A DNA stretch of 64,000 bases from Kaistella solincola (lineage in GTDB: Bacteria > Bacteroidota > Bacteroidia > Flavobacteriales > Weeksellaceae), in the NCBI RefSeq assembly GCF_000812875.1, contig NZ_JSYK01000003.1, positions 310,001 through 374,000 of the forward strand. Direction: 5' to 3'. A program made the translations under genes and the position numbers. Positions 1 to 7,602 of the stretch are shown piece after piece; within the stretch, counting starts at the first letter, position 1; every line of letters starts with the position of its first letter. The notes under the pieces are model-generated. The model was not told the origin of the DNA. It ran no database searches and saw nothing but the letters and a program-made list of their open reading frames with translations.

Positions 1-1
1 G

Positions 2-694
2 GATTTGATGGCGAAAAATTTCGCCTTAAACGGACATTTTTTTGTGAAATTTAATTTTTCGCATAACGGAACAACTTTAGAAGATCCACTGAATTTCGGT
101 GACTTGGAAAGTTTTGGTCAAAATAATTTCACCAAAGAACTTTCAGATTATAACGCGGTTTTAAGCCATTTTTACGAAAATCCGAAAATAGATAAAGAAA
201 AAATCGCAATCATCGGGCACAGCCGCGGCGGCGGAATTTCGGTTATTGAGGCTTTTGAAGAAGAACGTGTAAAAGTGCTTATTGCACTTGCTGGCGTCAG
301 CCATTTTGGTTACCGTTTTCCGACGGGCGAAAGATTGGAAAACTGGGAAAAAGAAGGAGTCATGTACTCCGAAAATGCACGCACACACCAACAAATGCCT
401 CATTATTACCAGTTTTTTGAGGATTATAAAGCAAATGAAGAACGCTTTAATATTCAGTACGCTGCGCAGCATTTAGAAAAGCCGTTTTTAATTATCCAGG
501 GAACAAACGACGATGCGGTGAAAGACAAAGAAGCGACTTTGCTTCACGAATGGTGTAAAACTTCGGAGATTGAAATGATTGATGGTGCAAACCATACTTT
601 CGGTGCGAAGGAACCCTGGACCGAAAAAACGCTGCCGGAAGATTTAGAAAAAGCCACTGATGTAGCCGTGAATTTTTTAAAAAAACATCTGTAA
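2..694 (+). CDS. Alpha/beta hydrolase, 5' end missing (runs off window)
   Basis: Serine hydrolase of the dienelactone-hydrolase/prolyl-oligopeptidase-like fold; the substrate cannot be told. In the visible 229 residues the nucleophile elbow GHSRGG is at about 71-76 (Ser73). Asp169/170 in QGTNDD and His197 in DGANHTF complete a plausible catalytic triad. The reading frame is open to the left window edge, and the first visible residues already lie in the beta-strand region before the elbow (FVKFNFSHNG), so the true start should lie upstream. No signal peptide can be judged. The next gene is read in the same direction but has its own promoter-like element. Confidence 0.8.
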   Translation, partial: DLMAKNFALNGHFFVKFNFSHNGTTLEDPLNFGDLESFGQNNFTKELSDYNAVLSHFYENPKIDKEKIAIIGHSRGGGISVIEAFEEERVKVLIALAGVSHFGYRFPTGERLENWEKEGVMYSENARTHQQMPHYYQFFEDYKANEERFNIQYAAQHLEKPFLIIQGTNDDAVKDKEATLLHEWCKTSEIEMIDGANHTFGAKEPWTEKTLPEDLEKATDVAVNFLKKHL

Positions 695-744
695 TTTAAA
701 CCGATGTGAACGAAATTTAATATTTCGCAACCAACAGAATTTTA

Positions 745-752
745 TAATTTTG
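745..752 (+). promoter_or_regulatory. Promoter -7 element for the TerC gene
   Basis: TAATTTTG matches the Bacteroidota -7 consensus TAnnTTTG and lies 19 nt before the ATG at 772. A weak -33 candidate (TTTC, 723-726) sits 18 nt upstream. The match is by eye only. Confidence 0.5.
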
Positions 753-771
753 TAAGCTTAACACGTTTCCT

Positions 772-1590
772 ATGATGCTACTCTCGGTTTTGGAATTTCC
801 CGATTTTGCGCAGCCGCAAATCTGGATCAGTTTATTGACACTTACTTTCCTGGAAATTATTCTGGGCGTTGATAACATTATTTTTATTTCGATAATTTCG
901 GATAAACTGCCAAAAGAACGGCAAAAATTTGCGCGAAATCTTGGTTTAGCTTTCGCGATGCTTTTCCGCGTGGCGCTTTTGCTCATGATCAACTGGATTA
1001 TCGGTTTGAAAGAACCGGTTCTTACACTTGATTTCTTTAATGAACCCGGCACCGATTTGCCGCTGCAGCTGAGTTGGAAAGACATTATTCTTTTGGTCGG
1101 TGGTATTTTCCTGATTGCGAAAAGTACTTTTGAAATCCACGGCAAAATGCAGATTGAAGACGATCATCACAAACCAAAATCCGCCGCGTCTTCGCTCATG
1201 GCGATGGTCATTATTCAGATTATTTTGATCGATATGGTTTTCTCGCTGGACTCCATTTTAACAGCCATTGGTTTGGTAGATAACGTCATGCTGATGATTA
1301 TCGCAGTGGTAATTTCTATTGGAATTATGATGGCATTTGCCGGCCCGATTTCTACGATTATCAATAAATATCCGAGTTTGCAGATGCTTGCTTTGTCGTT
1401 CCTGGTGGTGATTGGCGTAATGTTGGTGGCAGAAGGAATTCATCAGCATGTGAGCAAAAACATTATTTATTCGTGTCTTGCTTTTAGTTTACTGGTAGAA
1501 GTTTTAAACATTAAATTCAGGAATAAACAAAGACAGAAAGCGCTGAAACTTAATCCCGATTTGAATGATGATTTGAGTATAAAAGATTAA
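772..1590 (+). CDS. TerC family integral membrane protein
   Basis: TerC/Alx-type polytopic inner-membrane protein. Family members are linked to tellurite resistance and to export of manganese or other metals; the substrate here is not known. The 272 residues contain about seven hydrophobic segments. The characteristic acidic motifs in membrane segments are present: LGVDNIIFISI near residue 32 and MVFSLDSILTAIG near residue 155. The start is ATG-ATG at 772; either methionine is possible. The C-terminus is short and charged, without the CBS/CorC domains of the longer TerC subfamily. The gene is monocistronic and ends in a strong hairpin terminator at 1602-1631. Confidence 0.88.
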   Translation: MMLLSVLEFPDFAQPQIWISLLTLTFLEIILGVDNIIFISIISDKLPKERQKFARNLGLAFAMLFRVALLLMINWIIGLKEPVLTLDFFNEPGTDLPLQLSWKDIILLVGGIFLIAKSTFEIHGKMQIEDDHHKPKSAASSLMAMVIIQIILIDMVFSLDSILTAIGLVDNVMLMIIAVVISIGIMMAFAGPISTIINKYPSLQMLALSFLVVIGVMLVAEGIHQHVSKNIIYSCLAFSLLVEVLNIKFRNKQRQKALKLNPDLNDDLSIKD

Positions 1591-1601
1591 AAAAAAATAC
1601 C

Positions 1602-1631
1602 AAAAAAGCCGCGAATATTTGCGGCTTTTTT
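1602..1631. terminator. Bidirectional rho-independent terminator
   Basis: The stem AAAAAAGCCGC / GCGGCTTTTTT (11 bp) has an 8-nt loop and T tails on both strands. It lies between the convergent TerC gene and flavin reductase-like gene. Confidence 0.85.
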
Positions 1632-1651
1632 TATTTCTAAATTTTCCATGC

Positions 1652-2473
1652 TTAAAGGCGTAATTTTTCCCAGGCCTCTTCTATTTTGTGTTGATGAAGC
1701 AACGCCTGAACTTCAGCGTGCACAGCTTCATCTGAAGTAAATTTCCCTTCCGGTAAAATTTCCGTATTCGCCAGCATTCCCAGATCATTTCCGGTAAATA
1801 CTTTTGAATATTTAATTTCATCGGGCAATAAATCGAAGCCAATTCCTTTTGTAACCAAAGGTTTCGGAACTTCGAAGAGATTGTTTTCAATGTTTCGGGA
1901 ATACCAGTTTCCTCCTAAACGTGCCACCAGATCCAGTTTTTTTTGGTCCAGATTTCCTTCGTTATTTAAATATTCCTCACGTACGTGAATTTTTACAATT
2001 TCGCAGATGACCAAATTTCCAGCACCACCTTCGGTACCCAAATGTTTTATTTCCAAAACTTTACATTCCAGATTTACGGGACACTCTTCGATGAGGTTTG
2101 GTTTCACCAAATCCGCTTTTTTCATCGTAAGACCTGCTTTTACAAACTCATTCAACTCTTTCTCATATTCGGTAGATGCCAGCGAAACTTGTTGTACGAT
2201 TTTATAATTCACAATGCCGATGACCACTTCCGGAACTTCCAAGACGTTTTCCAGGGTGTGTTTCGTCGTATTATCACGAACACGTCGCGCTGGCGAAAAA
2301 ATTACAATCGGTGGATTGGAGCTGAACATATTAAAAAAGCTGAACGGACTTAAATTAACGTTTCCGGCTTTATCGATGGTGGAAGCTAAAGCGATGGGTC
2401 GCGGCGCAATAGCTGTTTGCAAAAGCGTCTGGAGCTGAAAATTGTTGAGTTCGTCGGGGGAAATTGTTTTCAT
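1652..2473 (-). CDS. Flavin reductase-like protein (FMN-binding split barrel)
   Basis: Member of the FMN-binding split-barrel flavin reductase / DIM6-NTAB family, 273 residues. The N-terminal region IAPRPIALASTID, followed by NLSPFSFFNMFSSNPPIVIFSPA (about 22-61), is the typical flavin-binding stretch. The C-terminal part (RLGGNWYSR) is typical of longer members found beside aromatic catabolism genes. The reaction is unknown; a cofactor-supply or oxidoreductase role is inferred. It is the last gene of the minus-strand block that holds fumarylacetoacetase and hppD, but is separated from them by the GxxExxY insertion. Confidence 0.82.
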   Translation of the reverse strand: MKTISPDELNNFQLQTLLQTAIAPRPIALASTIDKAGNVNLSPFSFFNMFSSNPPIVIFSPARRVRDNTTKHTLENVLEVPEVVIGIVNYKIVQQVSLASTEYEKELNEFVKAGLTMKKADLVKPNLIEECPVNLECKVLEIKHLGTEGGAGNLVICEIVKIHVREEYLNNEGNLDQKKLDLVARLGGNWYSRNIENNLFEVPKPLVTKGIGFDLLPDEIKYSKVFTGNDLGMLANTEILPEGKFTSDEAVHAEVQALLHQHKIEEAWEKLRL

Positions 2474-2513
2474 ATTAATTTGAGGAAGTTTTTTTGAGCG
2501 GTTGCAGGCCGAC

Positions 2514-2528
2514 TTTTAACACATTAGT
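2514..2528. repeat. Left arm of 15-bp inverted repeat around GxxExxY gene
   Basis: TTTTAACACATTAGT is the exact reverse complement of 3087-3101. A second, looser inverted pair (2520-2539 against 3040-3059) shares ATTAG, CACAT and AGTTT. The two arms enclose the GxxExxY gene and nothing else. Confidence 0.7.
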
Positions 2529-2573
2529 CACATAAGTTTACATTACAAGAGTTAGTCAGTCCACAAAAGTATT

Positions 2574-2590
2574 AGAAATCGAAGATTTCT
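2574..2590. other. Small hairpin 3' of GxxExxY gene
   Basis: AGAAATC / GATTTCT is a perfect 7-bp stem with a 3-nt loop (GAA), just downstream of the minus-strand gene end at 2602. It has no long T tract on the minus strand, so it is a weak terminator or an RNA processing structure at best. Confidence 0.4.
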
Positions 2591-2601
2591 TCATTGGAAC
2601 G

Positions 2602-3018
2602 CTAAATTTTATTTAACTGCTTAAAATAACGACTGACAAAGGTTTCCTGACCTTCATGGTATAAATTCATCACGTTGAAATTAACTAAAATTGCTTTTGG
2701 TACTTTTAATATATTCATGTAATTCATGGTTTGCGCACGATGAATATTATGAATTTCAGCGACAGATTTAAGCTCCAAAACAATGAGGTCTTCAATTAAA
2801 AAATCACATTTCACCTTGCAATCAATAATTTCACCTTTATAACTAATGGGGATTTCAAGTTCAGATTTATATTTTAAACCACACAGCTGAAATTCTTTCG
2901 TCAAACACTGGTGATAAACATTCTCAAAAAGTCCAGGACCTAAAAATTTATGCACTTCAATGCAGGCACCAGTAATTTTGTAGGTTAATTCATTAATATA
3001 CTTCTGTGTTAGCTCCAT
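2602..3018 (-). CDS. GxxExxY protein (PD-(D/E)XK nuclease-like)
   Basis: Small protein of the widespread GxxExxY family (PD-(D/E)XK nuclease superfamily), 138 residues, of unknown biological role. The name-giving motif is G29-x-x-E32-x-x-Y35. The nuclease-like core is intact: Asp72 (CDFLIED), then Glu82-x-Lys84 (VLELKS), and Gln96 in HRAQTMNY as the usual following residue. It has no signal peptide. It sits alone between inverted repeats (2514-2528 and 3087-3101) and splits the flavin reductase-like gene from fumarylacetoacetase, so it looks inserted. An RNA/DNA nuclease activity is inferred from residues only. Family assignment is confident; function is open. Confidence 0.88.
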   Translation of the reverse strand: MELTQKYINELTYKITGACIEVHKFLGPGLFENVYHQCLTKEFQLCGLKYKSELEIPISYKGEIIDCKVKCDFLIEDLIVLELKSVAEIHNIHRAQTMNYMNILKVPKAILVNFNVMNLYHEGQETFVSRYFKQLNKI

Positions 3019-3086
3019 TAAATGAAAATTTTAATTTTCAAACTCATGTGCTCTAATGCAACTAATTAAGCACAGTCCAAGTAAAA

Positions 3087-3101
3087 ACTAATGTGTTAAA
3101 A
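3087..3101. repeat. Right arm of 15-bp inverted repeat around GxxExxY gene
   Basis: ACTAATGTGTTAAAA is the exact reverse complement of 2514-2528. It lies 69 nt upstream of the GxxExxY start codon, so the leader or promoter of that gene lies inside the repeat pair. Confidence 0.7.
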
Positions 3102-3128
3102 AATGATGGTTACATTGTGGTTTAAATC

Positions 3129-4403
3129 TTATTTCGCAGGTAAAACCTTCCCCCTAACTTCACCGAAACCAACACGAACACCATCTTTTTCCGCGTGACC
3201 GCGCATGATGATCGTATCAAAATCTTCGATGAAACTTCGCTGTGAACCGTCGGACAGAATAATCGGTTCTGTACCTCTCCAAGTGAGTTCCAGCATGGAA
3301 CCGAAAGAATCTTTTTCAGTGCCCGAAATTGTTCCCGAAGCATAGAGATCACCAACTTCTACATTACAACCGTTTACCGTATGGTGTGCAAGTTGCTGCG
3401 CCATATTCCAGTACATAAATTTATAATTGCTGCTTGAAATTAAATTTTCGCTACCGTTTTCCGGTTTCAAAAAAACTTCGAGCTTAATGTCCAGATTTTG
3501 TTTGCCTTCAAACTTCAAGTAATCCAACACTTCGGGTTCCTGTTGTGGTGACTCAACTCTAAACGGTTCCAAAGCTTCTAGAGTAACTACCCATGGTGAA
3601 ATTGAAGAACAGAAATTTTTGCCCAAAAATGGTCCTAAAGGCACATATTCCCAACTCTGGATATCGCGCGCCGACCAGTCATTAAATATAACCATTCCGA
3701 AAATCGCGTCGTTCGCGTCAGCGGTAGAAATGCTGTCGCCCATTTCGGTGTTTTTATTCACCACAAAGCCGATTTCCAGCTCGAAATCCAACTGTTTACA
3801 CGGCCCGAAAACCGGTGTATCTGTTCCCGCAGGTTTCATCTGACCTTTAGGTCTGTAGAAATCCGTTCCCGAAACTACAATCGAAGAAGCGCGTCCGTGA
3901 TATCCGACCGGCAAATGTTTCCAGTTTGGTAAAAGCGCATTTTCTTCACCGCGGAACATTTTGCCAACGTTGCTTGCATGTTCGATGCTGCTGTAAAAAT
4001 CGGTATAATTCGGCACGTGAAGCGGCATCATCATTTGCACCTTATCGAAGCTGTAGAAACATTCCTCCACAGTTTTTTGGTCTTCCGAAAGCGGAGAATT
4101 TTCAAGCAAAAGTTCCTGAAGTTTCAGACGAACAGCATTCGTCACAGGTTTTCCAAGCTCGATAAATTCGTTGAGCGTGTAAGCTTCAAAAACATTTTCA
4201 TTTAACCCGTCGATATCACCGAAAAATCCGTAATCGTACATCGTCGCCAGATCTAAAACCATATCGCCAATCCGCGAACAGCACGCAATGTATTCTTCAT
4301 TGAAAATACCGACACCAAACGGAATATTATGAATTGAAAAATCCGAATTTTCGGGATAAGAGATAAAAGATTTCATAGAATGGTATTTAAAATAAAGGTT
4401 CAA
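3129..4403 (-). CDS. fahA: Fumarylacetoacetase
   Basis: Hydrolyses 4-fumarylacetoacetate to fumarate and acetoacetate, the last step of tyrosine/homogentisate degradation. At 424 residues it has full eukaryote-type FAH length. An N-terminal SH3-like domain is followed by the FAH catalytic fold. DFELEIGFVV, NDWSARDIQSWEYVPLGPF and GKNFCSSISPWV hold the conserved metal- and substrate-binding residues, and YGTISGTEKDSFGSML-type C-terminal signatures are present. The first ATG (4403) is in MNLYFKYHSMKSF; the second Met (MKSFISYPENSDF, at 4376) fits the usual N-terminus better, so the protein may be nine residues shorter. Cytoplasmic. Maleylacetoacetate isomerase is not found nearby. Confidence 0.93.
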   Translation of the reverse strand: MNLYFKYHSMKSFISYPENSDFSIHNIPFGVGIFNEEYIACCSRIGDMVLDLATMYDYGFFGDIDGLNENVFEAYTLNEFIELGKPVTNAVRLKLQELLLENSPLSEDQKTVEECFYSFDKVQMMMPLHVPNYTDFYSSIEHASNVGKMFRGEENALLPNWKHLPVGYHGRASSIVVSGTDFYRPKGQMKPAGTDTPVFGPCKQLDFELEIGFVVNKNTEMGDSISTADANDAIFGMVIFNDWSARDIQSWEYVPLGPFLGKNFCSSISPWVVTLEALEPFRVESPQQEPEVLDYLKFEGKQNLDIKLEVFLKPENGSENLISSSNYKFMYWNMAQQLAHHTVNGCNVEVGDLYASGTISGTEKDSFGSMLELTWRGTEPIILSDGSQRSFIEDFDTIIMRGHAEKDGVRVGFGEVRGKVLPAK

Positions 4404-4451
4404 AAGCCAGATTTAATCGACGTTTGAACCTTTTATGAATAATTATTGAAT

Positions 4452-4913
4452 TTATTTTTTGTTGATAGACGTTTCGTCAATCCAGCGTTCTCTCGTGTTG
4501 ATATCCAGCAGGTAAAGTATTTTTTTCTGCTGGGTCATCAGGAAGGTTTTTGTCACCGGAACCGGGATTTTTTTACCCTCGAGCAAATTTGCGCGCACCG
4601 AAACGATATTGTGTTTGGAGCGTACGACATCGCCGCTGAAAACATTTGAAGTGCTTTCGCCCGTGCTTTTATCATCGAAAATTTCGATATAAGTTGCTAA
4701 ATTTCCTTTGATGACAATAAAAGACCGTTCTGTATGATCTTCGAAATCTTTAATTAAAACGAATTTTTTATCATCGATGTTGACGTTGTTTAAATTTTGG
4801 TTGACGCCGCGGCGCTCTTCCAGGCGGTCCAAAATCGCGTTCACCGAACCGTACTGCGCACGAAGTCCCAGCGCTGTGAAAAAAAACAGGGCAAAAACGA
4901 GAGATTTTTTCAT
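4452..4913 (-). CDS. Secreted protein of unknown function
   Basis: I do not recognise this 153-residue protein. It has a clear Sec signal peptide (MKKSLVFALFFFTALGLRAQ, cleavage likely after ...LRA). The mature part is rich in charged and beta-forming residues (FVLIKDFEDHTERSFIVIKGNLATYIEIFDD) and ends in WIDETSINKK. It lies between fumarylacetoacetase and hppD on the same strand, 9 nt after hppD ends, so it is probably co-transcribed with the tyrosine genes. A periplasmic or outer-membrane-associated location is inferred. No catalytic motif is visible. Confidence 0.7.
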   Translation of the reverse strand: MKKSLVFALFFFTALGLRAQYGSVNAILDRLEERRGVNQNLNNVNIDDKKFVLIKDFEDHTERSFIVIKGNLATYIEIFDDKSTGESTSNVFSGDVVRSKHNIVSVRANLLEGKKIPVPVTKTFLMTQQKKILYLLDINTRERWIDETSINKK

Positions 4914-4922
4914 TTTTATTAG

Positions 4923-6053
4923 TTATAAATTTCCGCGTCTTTCCTGTTCTTTTTCCAAAGCTTCAAACAACGCTTTAAAATTCCCCGCACCGAAACTTTG
5001 TGCACCGTGTCTTTCAATGATTTCGAAGAAAAGCGTTGGGCGGTCTTCCACAGGTTTTGTGAAAATCTGCAACAGATAACCTTCTTCATCGCAGTCGATG
5101 AGAATTCCCAAATCAGAAAGGGTTTTTAAATCTTCGTCGATTGTTCCAACACGTTCCGGAACCATTTCGTAATAAGAATTCGGCGGAGCCGGCAAGAATT
5201 CAATTCCGCGCGCTTTAAGCTCCGTTACGGTTTTTACAATGTCTTTTGTCGCTACCGCGATATGCTGCACGCCTTCACCTTCGTAGAAATCCAAGTATTC
5301 TTCAACCTGAGATTTTCTTTTACCTTCAGCTGGTTCATTAATCGGGAATTTTGCAAAACCATTTCCGTTGCTCATCACTTTACTCATTAAAGCCGAATAT
5401 TCAGTGTTGATCTGCTTGTCATCAAAACTTAAAATATTTACAAATCCCATCACTTTTTCGTACCACTCTACAGTAGGAATCATCCGGTCCCAACCAACAT
5501 TTCCCACACAGTGGTCTACATACAAAAGTCCAACTTCGGTCGGATTATAAACGCTTTCCCATTTCTGGTAGCCAGGCATAAACTCGCCGGAATAATTTTT
5601 TCTTTCAATGAACATGTGCACGGTTTCGCCGTAGGTATAGATTCCCGACATTCTTACTTCGCCGTGTTCATCGGTTAAAGTTTGAGGTTCCAGATAAGGT
5701 TTTGCGCCTCGTTTGATGGTTTCTTCGTAAGCTGAATAAGCATCATCCACCCAAAGTGCTAAAATTTTAACCCCATCACCGTGCTTTTTTTGATGTTCGC
5801 AAATTGGCGAATCAGAACTTAATCCTGAAGTTAAAACCAACCGGATTTTTCCCTGTTGCACGACGTACGAAGCGCGGTCGCGAACGCCGGTTTCCGGACC
5901 TGCATAAGCAACGGATTGAAAACCAAAAGCGGTTTTATAGAAATGTGCTGCCTGTTTGGCATTTCCTACGTAAAATTCAATATAATCGGTACCATTGATG
6001 GGCAAAAAGTTTTCAGCTTGAGCTATTTTTTCTGCGAAAGTAAGTGTTGACAT
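4923..6053 (-). CDS. hppD: 4-hydroxyphenylpyruvate dioxygenase
   Basis: Fe(II) dioxygenase that turns 4-hydroxyphenylpyruvate, the transamination product of tyrosine, into homogentisate. It has two vicinal-oxygen-chelate domains. The iron triad is visible as His in VDHCVGNVG, His in VQHIAVATKDI and Glu in LFFEIIERHG near the C-terminus. I chose the start at MSTLTFAEK (376 residues, normal for the family); an in-frame ATG eight codons upstream (6077) gives MAYQKNRT, which looks like leader. It lies upstream of the secreted protein and fahA on the same strand. The 172-nt spacer to the CoA-transferase end contains a terminator, so hppD probably has its own promoter. Confidence 0.95.
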   Translation of the reverse strand: MSTLTFAEKIAQAENFLPINGTDYIEFYVGNAKQAAHFYKTAFGFQSVAYAGPETGVRDRASYVVQQGKIRLVLTSGLSSDSPICEHQKKHGDGVKILALWVDDAYSAYEETIKRGAKPYLEPQTLTDEHGEVRMSGIYTYGETVHMFIERKNYSGEFMPGYQKWESVYNPTEVGLLYVDHCVGNVGWDRMIPTVEWYEKVMGFVNILSFDDKQINTEYSALMSKVMSNGNGFAKFPINEPAEGKRKSQVEEYLDFYEGEGVQHIAVATKDIVKTVTELKARGIEFLPAPPNSYYEMVPERVGTIDEDLKTLSDLGILIDCDEEGYLLQIFTKPVEDRPTLFFEIIERHGAQSFGAGNFKALFEALEKEQERRGNL

Positions 6054-6192
6054 TGTTCTGTTTTTTTGATATGCCAAATTACAAAAATTTTCAGGAGTAT
6101 GGGAAATTCAAAAAAATGGTCAAATAAAGCGGAGAAAATTTAAAAAGAAAAAATTACCCGAAATAGCAGTAAATTTTTTGAATCCAAAAAAA

Positions 6193-6213
6193 ATCCCGAA
6201 AATAATTTCGGGA
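6193..6213 (-). terminator. Terminator after CoA-transferase gene
   Basis: The stem TCCCGAAA / TTTCGGGA, with a T run on the minus strand, follows the minus-strand gene ending at 6226. It separates this gene from hppD. Confidence 0.7.
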
Positions 6214-6225
6214 AAATTTGCCTTT

Positions 6226-7503
6226 TTAGAGGCATTTAAATCTTTCGAAAGTCGCTCTTTCCAGCATTTCGCGATCGTCGGGATGCGAAATTTCAATTAA
6301 AGCTTTCGCGCGCTGTCTTAAACTTTTTCCGTATAAATATGCGACACCAAATTCTGTAGCCACATAATGAATATGACCTCTGGTCGTGACTACGCCGGCG
6401 CCGGGTTTCAGGAAAGGTACAATTCTCGGTACACCTTTTTTGGTTCGGGAAGAAATGGCGATAATCGGTTTTCCACCGTCAGAAAGTGCCGCACCACGCA
6501 TGAAATCCATTTGTCCGCCAATTCCGCTGAATTGGTAAGTTCCAATGGAATCTGCGCACACCTGGCCAGTTAAATCAATTTCAATAGCGGAATTTATCGC
6601 AACCATTTTCTTGTTTTTCATGATGTTGATCGGATAATTCACGTGTTCCACATCCATAAATGCAAAGGACGGATTGTCATCAATATAATCGTATAATTTT
6701 CGGGTTCCGAAAGCAAAACTGGTAATGGTTCTGTTAGAATGCGTGCCTTTGTATTTGTTCGTAATAACGTCGTTTGCCACCAAATCTACGATTCCGTCGC
6801 TGATCATTTCGGTATGAATTCCCAAATCTTTGTGATTGTGCAGACATTTCAGCACCGCATCCGGAATGGTTCCGATTCCCATTTGCAAAGTAGAGCGGTC
6901 ATCGATGAGCTGTGCAACATTATTTCCGATGAGCATTTCGCATTCGCCAACTTTTGCACCATAATCTACGGTCAGCAATTCTTCTTCATGCCACACCATT
7001 TTGTGGATTTTCGAGTGGTGAATCATTCCGTCACCGTGCGTTCGTGGAAGGCGCGGATTTACCTGTGCAATAATGGTTTTTGCGTTATCAACAGCACTTC
7101 GGGCAACGTCTACAGAAGTTCCCAGTGTGCAGTAACCATGTGCGTCCGGCGGTGAAACCGTAACCATAGCAACATCCAACGGTAAAATTCCACATTTAAA
7201 AAGCGTCGGAATTTCGCTGAGGAAAACCGGCACAAAATCACCGCGTTCCGAGTTTACAGCTTCGCGAACCGGTGTTGAAACGAAAAGCGAATTGATGTAA
7301 AAGCTGTCTTTATATTGTGGTTTTGCAATTTCTACATTGCCTTGCTGTGTAATTGAAACAAATTCTACATTGCGCAAACGGTCGGCTTGGCGAGCCAGTT
7401 CATCGATGAGGAGATTCGGGGTACAGGCGCTGCCGTGGGAAAAAATTCGGTCGCCACTTTTGATGACGGAAACTGCCTCTTCGGCGCTGATATACTCAAC
7501 CAT
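6226..7503 (-). CDS. Acetyl-CoA hydrolase/transferase family protein (4-hydroxybutyrate CoA-transferase-like)
   Basis: Class I CoA-transferase of the acetyl-CoA hydrolase / Cat1 / 4-hydroxybutyrate CoA-transferase type, 425 residues. The catalytic-Glu region is NSAIEIDLTGQV. The glycine-rich segment FSGIGGQMDFMRGAA and the C-terminal HIHYVATEFGVAYLYGKSLRQRA are family hallmarks. It would move CoA between acetyl-CoA and another carboxylate. Its place between hppD and hmgA suggests, by inference only, that it handles acetoacetate or another product of aromatic degradation. It begins at MVEYISAEEAV. Cytoplasmic. The exact acceptor cannot be read from sequence. Confidence 0.88.
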   Translation of the reverse strand: MVEYISAEEAVSVIKSGDRIFSHGSACTPNLLIDELARQADRLRNVEFVSITQQGNVEIAKPQYKDSFYINSLFVSTPVREAVNSERGDFVPVFLSEIPTLFKCGILPLDVAMVTVSPPDAHGYCTLGTSVDVARSAVDNAKTIIAQVNPRLPRTHGDGMIHHSKIHKMVWHEEELLTVDYGAKVGECEMLIGNNVAQLIDDRSTLQMGIGTIPDAVLKCLHNHKDLGIHTEMISDGIVDLVANDVITNKYKGTHSNRTITSFAFGTRKLYDYIDDNPSFAFMDVEHVNYPINIMKNKKMVAINSAIEIDLTGQVCADSIGTYQFSGIGGQMDFMRGAALSDGGKPIIAISSRTKKGVPRIVPFLKPGAGVVTTRGHIHYVATEFGVAYLYGKSLRQRAKALIEISHPDDREMLERATFERFKCL

Positions 7504-7602
7504 ATTTTATTTTTTTTATCATTAGAATACTTCCCAAAAGTAATTATTTACCTCGGGCTTTTAAATGAGGAAAGTCATTTTTCGGCAATTAAAACATGAT
7601 AT

